From an uncultured Bacilli bacterium (GTDB lineage: Bacteria; Bacillota_I; Bacilli_A; RF39; UBA660), in the NCBI GenBank assembly GCA_947587115.1, contig CANPXY010000018.1, positions 1-18,852 of the forward strand: DNA of 18,852 bases, written 5' to 3'. The notes beneath the pieces are model-generated. The model was not told the DNA's origin. It did not search any database and saw only the letters and a list, made by a program, of their open reading frames with translations. Shown here piece by piece: positions 1 through 7,960 of the stretch. The translations under genes and the position numbers were made by a program. Within the stretch, counting starts at the first letter, position 1. Every line of letters begins with the position of its first letter.

Positions 1-22
1 TCAATAATATCTAAAATTTCTC

Positions 23-63
23 AAAAAAAAAGACAAATAAGCAAAATATTTTACCTATTTGTC
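23..63 (-). terminator. Intrinsic terminator after pbpB
   Basis: Read on the minus strand, GACAAATAG and CTTATTTGTC form a stem around a short AT-rich loop, and a run of nine T follows at once (A-run at 23-31 on the plus strand). It sits about 30 bases past the pbpB stop codon, so the division-wall operon appears to end here. Confidence 0.8.
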
Positions 64-92
64 AACAGTCTGAGAAAAGGCAATTCCTTTTC

Positions 93-2243
93 TTAATATT
101 TTGGAGCGAGTGTTACGGTTAATTCAATATCATTGGCGATGAGGGTTCCTGGAGCAAGACTCTGGCTTGTGACATAACCATTTCCTTCCAGATGATACGT
201 TACTTTCAGTAGATCTAAATAAGTTTCTACTTCTTTGGCCGACCAAGAGGTCATATCGGCAAGTGTACGATTGATTCCATTGGTAATCAAGAATACTTTA
301 TCTTTTGAGGTTACAGACATGTTTTGACTAGGGTATTGTTGAATGACTTTGTCTCCGTCTCCAATAATCACAGCAGTAATATGATTGTTCTGTAAATCCG
401 TTTTTACTTTGTCGATCGTTTTGTTCATATAAGATGGTAACTCGTAGGTTGTAATATCTTCTGTCATACTCTGGGATTCACTGCGTCCTAAATATTTGCT
501 GATGTTGATGATCACTTCTTTAACTGCATTTTGAATGGGACGTTGACTTCCACCGTCTGGTCGTTTCATGGAAGCATAGATGATAATCTCTGGATTTTCC
601 ATTGGATAAATGCCAGCGAATGAAGAAATGATATCTGATGCTCCTGTCAAATAACCTTTGCCGCTTTCATCGGCAATCTGTGCAGTACCAGTTTTACCAA
701 TTAAATTATAACCATCGATATGATAATAAATACCTGTATTTCCAGCACCGTTGACGGTATCATACATCAGTTGTTTTATCTTGGCAATCGTCTCTTTGGA
801 AGCGACCTGTTCAATTTCTTTGCGCTTGCCTTGATAAAGTACTTCGTCTGTTGCCGGATCGACGATCTTGTCGACGATGTAGGGCTCTAGTAACATTCCC
901 TCGTTGGCAATCGAAGTTAAAGCTTGGATATTCTGAATAGGAGTTGTCGTAATTCCTTGCCCAAATCCGGCATTAAAAATTTCGGTTTCATACTTGAACT
1001 CAATTTTACCTTCTGCTTCTTGAGGCAACGTAATTCCTGTTTTAGATCCAAACCCCATCTTCTTAAAATATTGTTTTAAGATTTTCTGATTGATCTTATT
1101 GTGAATTAAATTGACAACCCCGACGTTACTGGACATCATGAATCCTTTGTCATAAGTGATCCAGCCCCAACCATTACGGTTCCAATCTCCAATTACAGTA
1201 CCATCACTGGTCTCATAAGTTCCTGACAAAAAGGTTTCGTTGCCATCGTAATTGCCATTTTCTAACGTTGCCATATAAGTATAGATTTTCATCGTACTTC
1301 CTGGTTCGTAGGCAATCGATATATTTGGATCCATGTAATTGGTCAAATTTCTGATATTAGGATCAAAAGAAGGCGCTGAACTAGATGCTAAAATTTTACC
1401 AGTTTTCGCATCCGCAACCATCATCGTAAACCAATCAAAGCCCGTAACGGATTGGGCATTTTTGATGCTCTGTTCTACAAAAAATTGAATATTGCTATCG
1501 ATGGTCAAATAGATGTCTTTTCCTGACTCCGCCTCTTCCCGCATCTCTTTTGTGCCGGGAATTTTATATCCTTTCAAGTCTTTTTGATAAGTGACGTAGC
1601 CATCGACTCCACGCAATTCTTCATCATAATATTTTTCAATACCTAGTTCGCCTACGATCTGTTGCTTACCATTCTCCTCTTCACTATTTACCGTCTTAGC
1701 GTAGCCAAGCGTATAGGACATAAAATCGCCCTTGGGATAGTAGCGTTTTTGTTGTTCAATAAAGTCAATTCCAGGAAGTTGCAACTGTTCAATCTTTTCT
1801 TTCGTCATTTCGGTAAGCCCTTTGCCTTTGCTGCCAAATTCGGTCTGATAGACGTTCTCTTTGGATAGTAGCGTTAAGATCTCTTCTTCACTCATTCCTA
1901 AAATCGGCGCGAGTTGTTTCGCGGTATTTTCTTTATCGACGACATGCTGTGGCTTACTTTCATTTTCTGTTCGCTTGGGATCTAAATATGCAATGATCGT
2001 ATAAGATGATACATTTTGGGCAACGACCTCTTTATCCGAGGTATAGATCGTTCCTCTCGTCGCAGGGAGCACTTCTGTTTTTGTTGTTCGTTTGCTGGCC
2101 AATTCTTTTAAATTCACTCCGTCGATCGTCTTCGATAACGCTAGCTGAGATAATCGCGCAATCATGACGACAAACAAAAAAAGAGCACCTAGTAATAATA
2201 ATCGACTGATTTTAATACTATTTCTTGCTCTTTTCTTTTTCAT
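93..2243 (-). CDS. pbpB: Septal penicillin-binding protein 2B (class B transpeptidase, PASTA)
   Basis: Monofunctional D,D-transpeptidase that cross-links septal peptidoglycan outside the membrane, working with FtsW, FtsL and DivIC in the divisome. At 716 aa it has a short basic cytoplasmic tail and one membrane anchor (about residues 13-36). A dimerisation/pedestal domain with an ATRGTIY motif near 61 follows. The transpeptidase domain carries STMK (active Ser316), SSN (371-373) and KTGT (517-520). Two C-terminal PASTA repeats span about 598-656 and 660-714. Length and architecture match B. subtilis PBP2B. SpoVD is a less likely alternative, since it has a single PASTA repeat and is a sporulation paralogue. 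It is the last gene of the mraZ-rsmH-ftsL-pbpB operon, 14 bases after ftsL, with AGGGTG upstream of its ATG. A strong terminator follows, whereas many Firmicutes continue into mraY and murD. Confidence 0.95.
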   Translation of the reverse strand: MKKKRARNSIKISRLLLLGALFLFVVMIARLSQLALSKTIDGVNLKELASKRTTKTEVLPATRGTIYTSDKEVVAQNVSSYTIIAYLDPKRTENESKPQHVVDKENTAKQLAPILGMSEEEILTLLSKENVYQTEFGSKGKGLTEMTKEKIEQLQLPGIDFIEQQKRYYPKGDFMSYTLGYAKTVNSEEENGKQQIVGELGIEKYYDEELRGVDGYVTYQKDLKGYKIPGTKEMREEAESGKDIYLTIDSNIQFFVEQSIKNAQSVTGFDWFTMMVADAKTGKILASSSAPSFDPNIRNLTNYMDPNISIAYEPGSTMKIYTYMATLENGNYDGNETFLSGTYETSDGTVIGDWNRNGWGWITYDKGFMMSSNVGVVNLIHNKINQKILKQYFKKMGFGSKTGITLPQEAEGKIEFKYETEIFNAGFGQGITTTPIQNIQALTSIANEGMLLEPYIVDKIVDPATDEVLYQGKRKEIEQVASKETIAKIKQLMYDTVNGAGNTGIYYHIDGYNLIGKTGTAQIADESGKGYLTGASDIISSFAGIYPMENPEIIIYASMKRPDGGSQRPIQNAVKEVIINISKYLGRSESQSMTEDITTYELPSYMNKTIDKVKTDLQNNHITAVIIGDGDKVIQQYPSQNMSVTSKDKVFLITNGINRTLADMTSWSAKEVETYLDLLKVTYHLEGNGYVTSQSLAPGTLIANDIELTVTLAPKY

Positions 2244-2257
2244 TTGTTCACACCCTA

Positions 2258-2560
2258 TTACTCATCTGTTTCAATGATTGTTTTAATACTATTGTAATTA
2301 TAACTCAATCCTTGATCTTTAGCAACCTCTTGAACTTTATCTAGGGAAGCTAGTTCATTGATTTTCATTGTCAAACTTTCATTTTTCTTTTCTTGTGTCG
2401 CAATCTCTTTCTTTTTTTGTTCAACATCATAATTTACTTTTGATAAAGTTGCTTTCGAGAAAACAATCGTAATTGGAGAAGACACCAAAAGTAAAATAGC
2501 AAAGGTGTAGAGCAATTTTTCAAATCTAGACATTTTGAGACGCTTTTTTACTTTTCGCAT
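2258..2560 (-). CDS. ftsL: Cell division protein FtsL-like
   Basis: Small bitopic divisome protein (100 aa). The cytoplasmic N-terminus is strongly basic (MRKVKKRLKMSR). One transmembrane helix spans about residues 16-34, followed by an extracellular coiled-coil segment rich in Lys, Glu and Gln (about 42-75). FtsL pairs with DivIC and helps recruit and activate FtsW and PBP2B. FtsL sequences are poorly conserved, so the call rests on topology, length and the diagnostic place between rsmH and pbpB. It starts 12 bases after rsmH, with a GGAGG-type site in the gap (AAAGGAGGGATAC before the ATG), consistent with translation from one polycistronic message. Confidence 0.88.
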   Translation of the reverse strand: MRKVKKRLKMSRFEKLLYTFAILLLVSSPITIVFSKATLSKVNYDVEQKKKEIATQEKKNESLTMKINELASLDKVQEVAKDQGLSYNYNSIKTIIETDE

Positions 2561-2572
2561 AGTATCCCTCCT

Positions 2573-3499
2573 TTATTTTATTCTTTCAATGACACGTAGT
2601 TTGGAACTACGGGCACGACTATTTCGTTCAATTTCTTCTTTGCTTGGTACGATCGCCTTTTGACTTATCAGGCGATATGTAGGTAAATATTCATCGGGAA
2701 TTACAGGCAGTCCTTTGACCACTGGATCAATGGCAGTCGCTTTTTTAAATAGATCTTTTACGATACGATCTTCTAATGAATGAAAAGTGATGATGGCAAG
2801 TCGTCCATCTTTATTTAATAAAGACATGGCATTTTGAATGCTCTGTTCTAGAATCTCTAATTCATGATTTACTTCTATACGAATGGCTTGAAAAATCTGG
2901 CGTGCGGGATGTTTTTCACGGCGAGCCTTCTCAGGTACAGCACTCTTGATGATTTCAACTAATTCTAGCGTTGTTTCAATCGGATGAAGTTTTCTAGCTG
3001 CAACAATTTTTTTGGCAATGCTCCGTGAAAATTTATCTTCTCCATAGCGGAAAAAAATATCAGCAAGTTCCTCCTCTGTATAAGTATTGACTACATCATA
3101 GGCAGAAAAGGCTTGCTCTTGATCCATACGCATATCGAGTCTAGCATCTTCGTGATAACTAAATCCACGTGTCGCATCGTCAAGTTGAGGACTTGAAACC
3201 CCAAGATCAAATAAAATGGCATCTACTCCAGAAATATTTTTCTTGGCAAGTTCCTCTTTCATGTAAACAAAATTACTTTTGATGATTGTAAAGTTGGAAG
3301 CAATATTTCCAAGTCGTTCTTGGCTAGCAGCAATCGCTTCTTGATCTTGATCAAAACCAAAAAGCCAACCCCTTTTTACTCTTTTTAAAATTTCGCTGCT
3401 GTGGCCTCCATAGCCGAGGGTGGCATCTACCACGATGCTATCTTCCTTCAAATTTAAACTCTGAATGGCTTCTTCTAGCAGTACACTTACATGTTTCAT
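2573..3499 (-). CDS. rsmH: 16S rRNA (cytosine-1402-N4)-methyltransferase RsmH (MraW)
   Basis: SAM-dependent methyltransferase that modifies C1402 of 16S rRNA in the decoding centre. The 308-aa protein has the usual family length. The Rossmann SAM-binding motif DATLGYGGHS lies at about residues 25-34. The family signatures DLGVSSPQLD and GFSYHEDARLDMRMD follow, then HPARQIFQAIRI and ITFHSLEDRIVK. The C-terminal segment ends in the usual basic NSRARSSKLRVIER pattern. The ATG follows AGGTGATGGT, and only 8 bases separate it from the mraZ stop. Co-transcription with mraZ is the standard arrangement; MraZ represses this operon in species where it has been studied. Confidence 0.97.
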   Translation of the reverse strand: MKHVSVLLEEAIQSLNLKEDSIVVDATLGYGGHSSEILKRVKRGWLFGFDQDQEAIAASQERLGNIASNFTIIKSNFVYMKEELAKKNISGVDAILFDLGVSSPQLDDATRGFSYHEDARLDMRMDQEQAFSAYDVVNTYTEEELADIFFRYGEDKFSRSIAKKIVAARKLHPIETTLELVEIIKSAVPEKARREKHPARQIFQAIRIEVNHELEILEQSIQNAMSLLNKDGRLAIITFHSLEDRIVKDLFKKATAIDPVVKGLPVIPDEYLPTYRLISQKAIVPSKEEIERNSRARSSKLRVIERIK

Positions 3500-3507
3500 A
3501 CCATCAC

Positions 3508-3945
3508 CTATCCGTTTAAATTCCCCTCAAATAAGTTTTCTGCAAGATCTGATAGTTGATTTTGTGCAGTGTCGAAAAATTCGTTCCAATGATCATCAGA
3601 CCAAATTTCAAGGCGATCGCCTACGCCAATAATTACGCATTCCTTTCGGATATTGGCGTAGGTAATCAATGGGGAGGTAATATTCACTCTTCCTTGTTTA
3701 TCGAACTCTGCTACAGTAGCGCCGGACAAAAAGAATCTTACAAATTGACGGGCATCTTTTTTCGTAAATGGAAGTGTCTCTAATTGTTTTACAATCTTGT
3801 CCCAGGAATCTTTCGAATATGCATAAATGCAGTTCTCAATCCCACGGGTAATGACAAATTGTTCGCCGAGTTCTTCGCGAAACTTGGCTGGAATAATCAA
3901 GCGCCCTTTGTCATCGATCGTATGATGATGCTCTCCCATAAACAT
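3508..3945 (-). CDS. mraZ: Transcriptional regulator MraZ
   Basis: DNA-binding protein of the SpoVT/AbrB superfamily that forms rings and binds repeated TGG-type boxes upstream of its own operon. I place the start at the ATG at 3945, which gives 145 aa beginning MFMGEHHHTID like the B. subtilis protein. GGGGGA lies 6 bases upstream of that ATG. A further in-frame start 33 bases upstream would overlap the promoter/operator and has no ribosome site. Two AbrB-like repeats are visible: DKGR followed by LIIPAKFRE (about 12-25), and DKQGRVNI (about 82-89). FFLSGAT lies between them. It is the first gene of the division-wall operon; four phased TGG repeats directly upstream suggest autoregulation. 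Confidence 0.95.
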   Translation of the reverse strand: MFMGEHHHTIDDKGRLIIPAKFREELGEQFVITRGIENCIYAYSKDSWDKIVKQLETLPFTKKDARQFVRFFLSGATVAEFDKQGRVNITSPLITYANIRKECVIIGVGDRLEIWSDDHWNEFFDTAQNQLSDLAENLFEGNLNG

Positions 3946-3947
3946 AT

Positions 3948-3987
3948 TGATCCCCCACTTTTCACCACAACTAACCACTGCTTACCA
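3948..3987 (-). promoter_or_regulatory. Probable MraZ operator: four TGG boxes at 10-bp spacing
   Basis: On the minus strand four TGG triplets start at 3987, 3977, 3967 and 3957, exactly 10 bases apart: TGGTAAGCAG, TGGTTAGTTG, TGGTGAAAAG, TGGGGGATCA. Known MraZ operators are direct repeats of TGG-containing boxes with a helical-turn period, so this fits well. The array runs from just downstream of the -10 through the probable transcription start to the mraZ ribosome binding site. Bound MraZ should therefore block transcription. Confidence 0.8.
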
Positions 3988-3989
3988 TT

Positions 3990-4018
3990 ATAATACCCTA
4001 ATGACTTTTTTTTGTAAA
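3990..4018 (-). promoter_or_regulatory. mraZ operon promoter (sigma-A type)
   Basis: TTTACA (4013-4018, minus) is followed after 17 bases by TATTAT (3990-3995). An overlapping TATAAT at 3987-3992 gives an alternative -10 at 20-base spacing. The expected start point, near 3983, falls inside the TGG-box array. Confidence 0.65.
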
Positions 4019-4050
4019 GGTGTTTCCCAAAAAAATAAATGATTTTTACA

Positions 4051-4066
4051 CACTTAACGTCAAGTG
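4051..4066. repeat. 16-bp near-palindrome, possible operator
   Basis: CACTTAACGTCAAGTG is self-complementary except for one central pair. It lies between the orphan terminator and the mraZ promoter in the gap between divergent genes. Its role is unknown; it could be a regulator site or chance. Confidence 0.3.
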
Positions 4067-4067
4067 C

Positions 4068-4092
4068 AAAAAAAAGCAAAACAAATTTGCTT
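4068..4092 (-). terminator. Orphan leftward terminator upstream of mraZ promoter
   Basis: Read on the minus strand: stem AAGCAAA, loop TTTGT, stem TTTGCTT, then a T-run (A-run 4068-4075 on plus). The polarity is leftward, but no minus-strand gene lies immediately to its right, because the next gene is the divergent glycosyltransferase. It may insulate the division operon or be left over from a former neighbour. Confidence 0.5.
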
Positions 4093-4211
4093 CTTGTTTA
4101 AAGATCTAAATTTATTGATCGAGATCCACCGATCGTTATCCGTGGGAGTTGTTTTGGAAAACTGGTATATTGTCTTGGGTAGCGCCTATACTAATAATAT
4201 GTGAGGAAACT

Positions 4212-5699
4212 ATGAAGAGATTCAATGAACAATGGAAGACTTTATTATTTTGTATCGTTATCAGTATTCTTTTTTTAACACTGGGCAGCAAAACATCATG
4301 GCTTTATTCCTTCCATGATTGGTTTGATTCCAATGCTTTTTTTACAGTGGGCAAAGCGATGAAATACGGGATCGTTCCCTATCGGGATCTGTTTGAACAA
4401 AAGGGACCACTTCTTTATTTTTTGCACACGCTCGCTAGTATGATCAGCGAGTCGAGTTTTATTGGTGTGTGGCTGTTTCAAGTGGTCTTCTTTACCATTT
4501 TTTTGTATTACAATGCGAAAATCTGTGACCTTTATCTTTCTAAAAAAAGCAAGTTTTATCTTCTGCCGCTATTATCTTTTATCATTTTGATGATGAAAAG
4601 TTATCGTTATGGAGATAGCGTGGAAGAGTTCACTCTGCCATTGATTGCGATCGGTCTATATCACTTACTCTACTATACAAAAGACTATCGAAAAATTCCT
4701 GATCGCATCTTCTTGCTTCAGGGTGTTTTTGCGGGCATCGTCTTGTTGATGAAATATACCTTGTTGGGATTTTGGTTTGGGTGGATGTCATTTTTCTTCT
4801 TTTATTTGATTCAGCAAAAGGAGTATTCAAAAGGCATTCGAGCGGCTGTTCTTTTTCTTGGTGGAATGGCGCTACCAATGATTCCAGTCATTCTCTATTT
4901 TTTATATCACCATGCGCTGCAAGATTTTATCGATTGCTATTTTTTGATCAACATGAACAGTTATACCGTATCTCTACACGGATTCAAGTGGTGTTCTTGG
5001 ATTCTATCGACGGTGTTTCATAAATTAGTACAAGAGCCACTTTTTAGTTTATTTATTGTGCTTGGCGGATTTTTCTTTTATCGAAAAAGAACTCAAGAAG
5101 CAACACTTTGGGGAGTGCTCAACTGTCTTTTATTTTTAATATTGAGTGTCTATGGTGGCGGACGCAGTTATAGTTATTATTTTCTCATTTTTGCACCGTT
5201 TGCCATCTTTGGACTCATTGAACTTTTCTCTTACCTTCCTTTGCCGAAAAAAGCAACTGCTCCTGGTTTTGTAATCATTACTCTACTGTTTATCATGCTC
5301 GGATTTCAACAAAATACGACCGATCTTAAGAGGTCAAAGGAAGATTTTGCGCAGTATCAATTTGCTAAAATCATCGCTGCTCGTGGGAAGGCGCCCACAC
5401 TATTGAACTATGGATTTTTAGATGGTGGCTTTTACCTTACCACTAAGACGGTACCACAGCTTAAGTATTTTCAAAAGACCAATATTCCTTATCAAAAATA
5501 TCCGGCCAATATTGAAGAACAGAAAAAAGCCATTTTGCAAGAAGAGATTAACTATGTTGTCCTCTTGTTTAAAAACAAAGAGCAAATTCATAAAGTTCTA
5601 AATCAATCGTTATTTCGAAGTTACCAACTCATCAGTCAACATACCCAAAAAGTAGAGGGCAAACTACAGACCTATTATTTACTTGAAAAAAAATTATAA
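4212..5699 (+). CDS. Multi-pass membrane glycosyltransferase-like protein (GT-C/PMT type)
   Basis: A 495-aa protein with roughly ten hydrophobic segments and a soluble C-terminal domain of about 110 residues. Near the N-terminus, after the first helix, it has the pattern D-x-F...G..PYRDLFEQKGPLLYF. That pattern is typical of GT-C-fold, polyprenyl-phosphate-sugar-dependent transferases (ArnT/PMT-like), where the first extracellular loop carries the catalytic acid. Donor and acceptor cannot be told from sequence; a cell-surface glycan or protein is likely. I chose the ATG at 4212 because GAGG lies 5 bases upstream and the helix begins soon after. An earlier TTG at 4149 has no usable ribosome site. 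It stands alone on the plus strand, diverging from mraZ and converging on thrS. No polymer-synthesis gene is next to it. Confidence 0.7.
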   Translation: MKRFNEQWKTLLFCIVISILFLTLGSKTSWLYSFHDWFDSNAFFTVGKAMKYGIVPYRDLFEQKGPLLYFLHTLASMISESSFIGVWLFQVVFFTIFLYYNAKICDLYLSKKSKFYLLPLLSFIILMMKSYRYGDSVEEFTLPLIAIGLYHLLYYTKDYRKIPDRIFLLQGVFAGIVLLMKYTLLGFWFGWMSFFFFYLIQQKEYSKGIRAAVLFLGGMALPMIPVILYFLYHHALQDFIDCYFLINMNSYTVSLHGFKWCSWILSTVFHKLVQEPLFSLFIVLGGFFFYRKRTQEATLWGVLNCLLFLILSVYGGGRSYSYYFLIFAPFAIFGLIELFSYLPLPKKATAPGFVIITLLFIMLGFQQNTTDLKRSKEDFAQYQFAKIIAARGKAPTLLNYGFLDGGFYLTTKTVPQLKYFQKTNIPYQKYPANIEEQKKAILQEEINYVVLLFKNKEQIHKVLNQSLFRSYQLISQHTQKVEGKLQTYYLLEKKL

Positions 5700-5720
5700 C
5701 GTTTCGTCGTTATAATTTTT
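5686..5720. terminator. Bidirectional terminator between the glycosyltransferase gene and thrS
   Basis: A perfect 11-bp stem AAATTATAACG (5691-5701) pairs with CGTTATAATTT (5708-5718) around the loop TTTCGT. A-run before and T-run after serve both strands. The glycosyltransferase stop codon is inside the left arm, and the thrS stop lies 8 bases beyond the right arm. Confidence 0.85.
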
Positions 5721-5725
5721 TATCT

Positions 5726-7489
5726 TTATTTATTTTTTCTTTTATTTTTAACTTCTTCCTTAAGAAGGTTTACAAATGCTTCTTGGGAAAGTGTAGAGGT
5801 GCCTTCTTGATGGTATTCTCGGTAACTGACCATATGATCTTGTTCTTCGCGATCGCCCAAAATTAAAGTATAGGGAATCTTTTTTATTTGGCTCTCTCGC
5901 ATACGATAACCTAATTTTTCATTGCGATCATCTAAAGAAGCCCTTATGTCGTTCGAGCGAAGGAACTCACAAACTTCTTTGGCATAATCGGCATGAACTT
6001 CGGGATTGACAGGAATGATATTGACCTGAATTGGTGATAACCATAATGGGAAAGCTCCTTTGCATTCTTCGATAAAGAACGCTGTAAAGCGATCAAACGT
6101 ACCAAAGATGGCACGGTGCAAAACAACCGGCGTCTTCTTTTCTCCATCTTTATCGATATAGCAAAGGTCAAATCTTCTTGGCAAGAGGAAGTCCAACTGA
6201 CAAGTAGAAAGTGTCACATCTGGTCCAACGGCAGGCTTGACTTCGACGTCTAATTTTGGACCGTAAAAAGCGGCTTCGCCAAGTGCTTCAAAATATTCAA
6301 CTCCAAGTTCGTCTAACACTTCTCTTAGTTTGCTCTCAGCGGCATTCCACATTTCATCATCATCAAAGTACTTTTCTTTGTCTTCAGGATCTCGAAGTGA
6401 CAAACGGAACTTATAATTTTGAATACCAAAATCTTGGTATACTTCCAAAATCAAGCGAACGACTTTTTTAAATTCATCTTTGATCTGTTCTGGTGTCACA
6501 AATAGATGTGCATCATTTTGACACATGCAGCGAACACGTTCCAAACCTTTGACTGCTCCACTGGCTTCATAACGAAAGTCGGTCGCAAACTCTCCAATAC
6601 GAATTGGAAGATCACGATATGAATGAAGTTTATTTTTATAAATTAACATATGATGTGGACAATTCATTGGACGTAAGACAAACTCTTCATCATCGACAGT
6701 CATCTTTGGAAACATATTTTCTTGATAGTGATCCCAGTGTCCAGAGGTTTTATATAAATCGACAGTTCCTACACATGGTGTATAGACATGTTCATAGCCA
6801 AGTTTGCGTTCTTTGTCATAAATATAGTTTTCTAATTGTTTTCTAATGAAGGCACCGTTTGGTAACCAAAGCGGCATCCCGGCCCCAACAAGATCACTTG
6901 TCATATAGAGTTCTTGCTCTTTCCCGATCTTGCGATGATCTCTTTGTCTAGCATCTTCTAGGGCAGCAAGATGGGCATTTAAATCCTCTTCAGTATCGAA
7001 GCAGACACCGTAGATCCTCTGTAACATCTTGTTGTTGGAATCCCCTTTCCAATAAGCGCCACTCACTTTTAATAGTTTAAAGTGTTTTAATTCTTTGACA
7101 CTTTCAACATGGGGTCCTCGACAAAGATCAGTGAAATCTCCTTGCGTATAACAAGAAATAACAGTCTCTTCTTCATTCATTCTCTGGATCAAATCTAATT
7201 TGTAAGGATCATCTTTGAATTGCTCTAAAGCTTCTTTTTTACTGATTTCATGACGAATGATTTTCTTTCCATCTTTGGCAATTTTCTTCATCTCTTTTTC
7301 GATGGATGGAAGATCTTCTTCTTTGACTACTGCTCCATTCAAGTCGATATCATAATAGAATCCTTCTTCGATTACTGGTCCTACCCAAAATTTAGCTTCT
7401 GGATATAAATGTTTTACTGCCTGCGCTAGCAAATGGGCACAGGAGTGATTCAACATACTTAGTCTTTCGTTCTCTTTGATATTTTGCAT
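5726..7489 (-). CDS. thrS: Threonine--tRNA ligase lacking the TGS domain
   Basis: Class II synthetase that charges tRNA-Thr and clears mis-made Ser-tRNA-Thr. The 587-aa protein starts almost directly in the editing domain: H15-x3-H19 (HSCAH) and CRGPH (123-127) are the editing-site signatures. In the catalytic core, motif 2 lies near FRYEASG (305-311), and the zinc ligands are Cys277 (NCPHH), His328 (DAH) and His458 (LHR). Motif 3 is GTFDRF (463-468), followed by the anticodon-binding domain (about 485-580). The family usually has about 640 residues with an N-terminal TGS domain of about 60 residues, which is absent here. The ATG has GAAGGA seven bases upstream, and the previous gene overlaps it by 31 bases, so the short form looks real. 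Expression is probably set by the T-box leader at 7961-8165. Confidence 0.97.
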   Translation of the reverse strand: MQNIKENERLSMLNHSCAHLLAQAVKHLYPEAKFWVGPVIEEGFYYDIDLNGAVVKEEDLPSIEKEMKKIAKDGKKIIRHEISKKEALEQFKDDPYKLDLIQRMNEEETVISCYTQGDFTDLCRGPHVESVKELKHFKLLKVSGAYWKGDSNNKMLQRIYGVCFDTEEDLNAHLAALEDARQRDHRKIGKEQELYMTSDLVGAGMPLWLPNGAFIRKQLENYIYDKERKLGYEHVYTPCVGTVDLYKTSGHWDHYQENMFPKMTVDDEEFVLRPMNCPHHMLIYKNKLHSYRDLPIRIGEFATDFRYEASGAVKGLERVRCMCQNDAHLFVTPEQIKDEFKKVVRLILEVYQDFGIQNYKFRLSLRDPEDKEKYFDDDEMWNAAESKLREVLDELGVEYFEALGEAAFYGPKLDVEVKPAVGPDVTLSTCQLDFLLPRRFDLCYIDKDGEKKTPVVLHRAIFGTFDRFTAFFIEECKGAFPLWLSPIQVNIIPVNPEVHADYAKEVCEFLRSNDIRASLDDRNEKLGYRMRESQIKKIPYTLILGDREEQDHMVSYREYHQEGTSTLSQEAFVNLLKEEVKNKRKNK

Positions 7490-7941
7490 TTTCGTTCCTT
7501 CTTTCTTTTTATCATTGTCCTGATCTTGGACTCTTTTTGATCTTGCTCTAGTTCTTGATCGAATTCGTCACATTCAGATAATCTTTGATCTAACTCTCTT
7601 TGGACACAAACTTCGATCGCATGGGTCGTGGGGTGATTTGCTAATACACATAATTGGTATAAACTCATCGATTGGAGTGCATGGGCAAGACTACAAACTT
7701 CTAACATTTCATCACAGAGCAGCAATTTAACAAATATGACCTTGTTTAAAACTTTTTTCAGTTCTTGATCCTGCTGTTTCTCATTTAAATAACACAAGTG
7801 ATAGATGGGATACTCCATCATTCTCTTTTGCAGTTCTTCCCTTGCCTGCCTCACAAAGATCGAATCTTCTTTATATTGATGAATTAGAACTAACAAACTT
7901 TTCGTCGATAAATTGCCGATCGTTGGTCTTTTAACACTCAT
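7459..7941 (-). CDS. Unknown helical protein, first gene of the T-box/thrS operon
   Basis: I do not recognise this 160-aa protein. It lies between the T-box terminator and thrS, and its end overlaps the thrS start by 31 bases, suggesting translational coupling. The start at 7941 is chosen for the strong AGGGGGA seven bases upstream; the longer reading frame begins inside the T-box terminator tail. The sequence is predicted to be helical. It contains two loosely similar segments (about 11-41 and 92-121), each with a hydrophobic stretch, a spacer and an EL-x2-R ending (EELQKRM, RELDQRL). An acidic stretch (about 124-138) precedes a very basic tail (KRKKERK...). The basic tail is partly dictated by the A/G-rich thrS ribosome site it overlaps. 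No membrane segment or catalytic motif is visible. Given the operon, a link to threonine supply or tRNA is a guess only. Confidence 0.7.
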   Translation of the reverse strand: MSVKRPTIGNLSTKSLLVLIHQYKEDSIFVRQAREELQKRMMEYPIYHLCYLNEKQQDQELKKVLNKVIFVKLLLCDEMLEVCSLAHALQSMSLYQLCVLANHPTTHAIEVCVQRELDQRLSECDEFDQELEQDQKESKIRTMIKRKKERKCKISKRTKD

Positions 7942-7960
7942 TGTCAATCCCCCTACAAAC

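Noticed and set aside
3946..4079. Upstream extension of mraZ and a 60-codon minus frame at 3897-4079
   Set aside because: They overlap the promoter and TGG boxes and have no ribosome site; the family start MFMGE fits the ATG at 3945.
4149..4211. Earlier TTG start for the glycosyltransferase
   Set aside because: GGGAG directly abuts the TTG with no spacing, and the added residues do not look like part of the protein; the ATG at 4212 has a good site.
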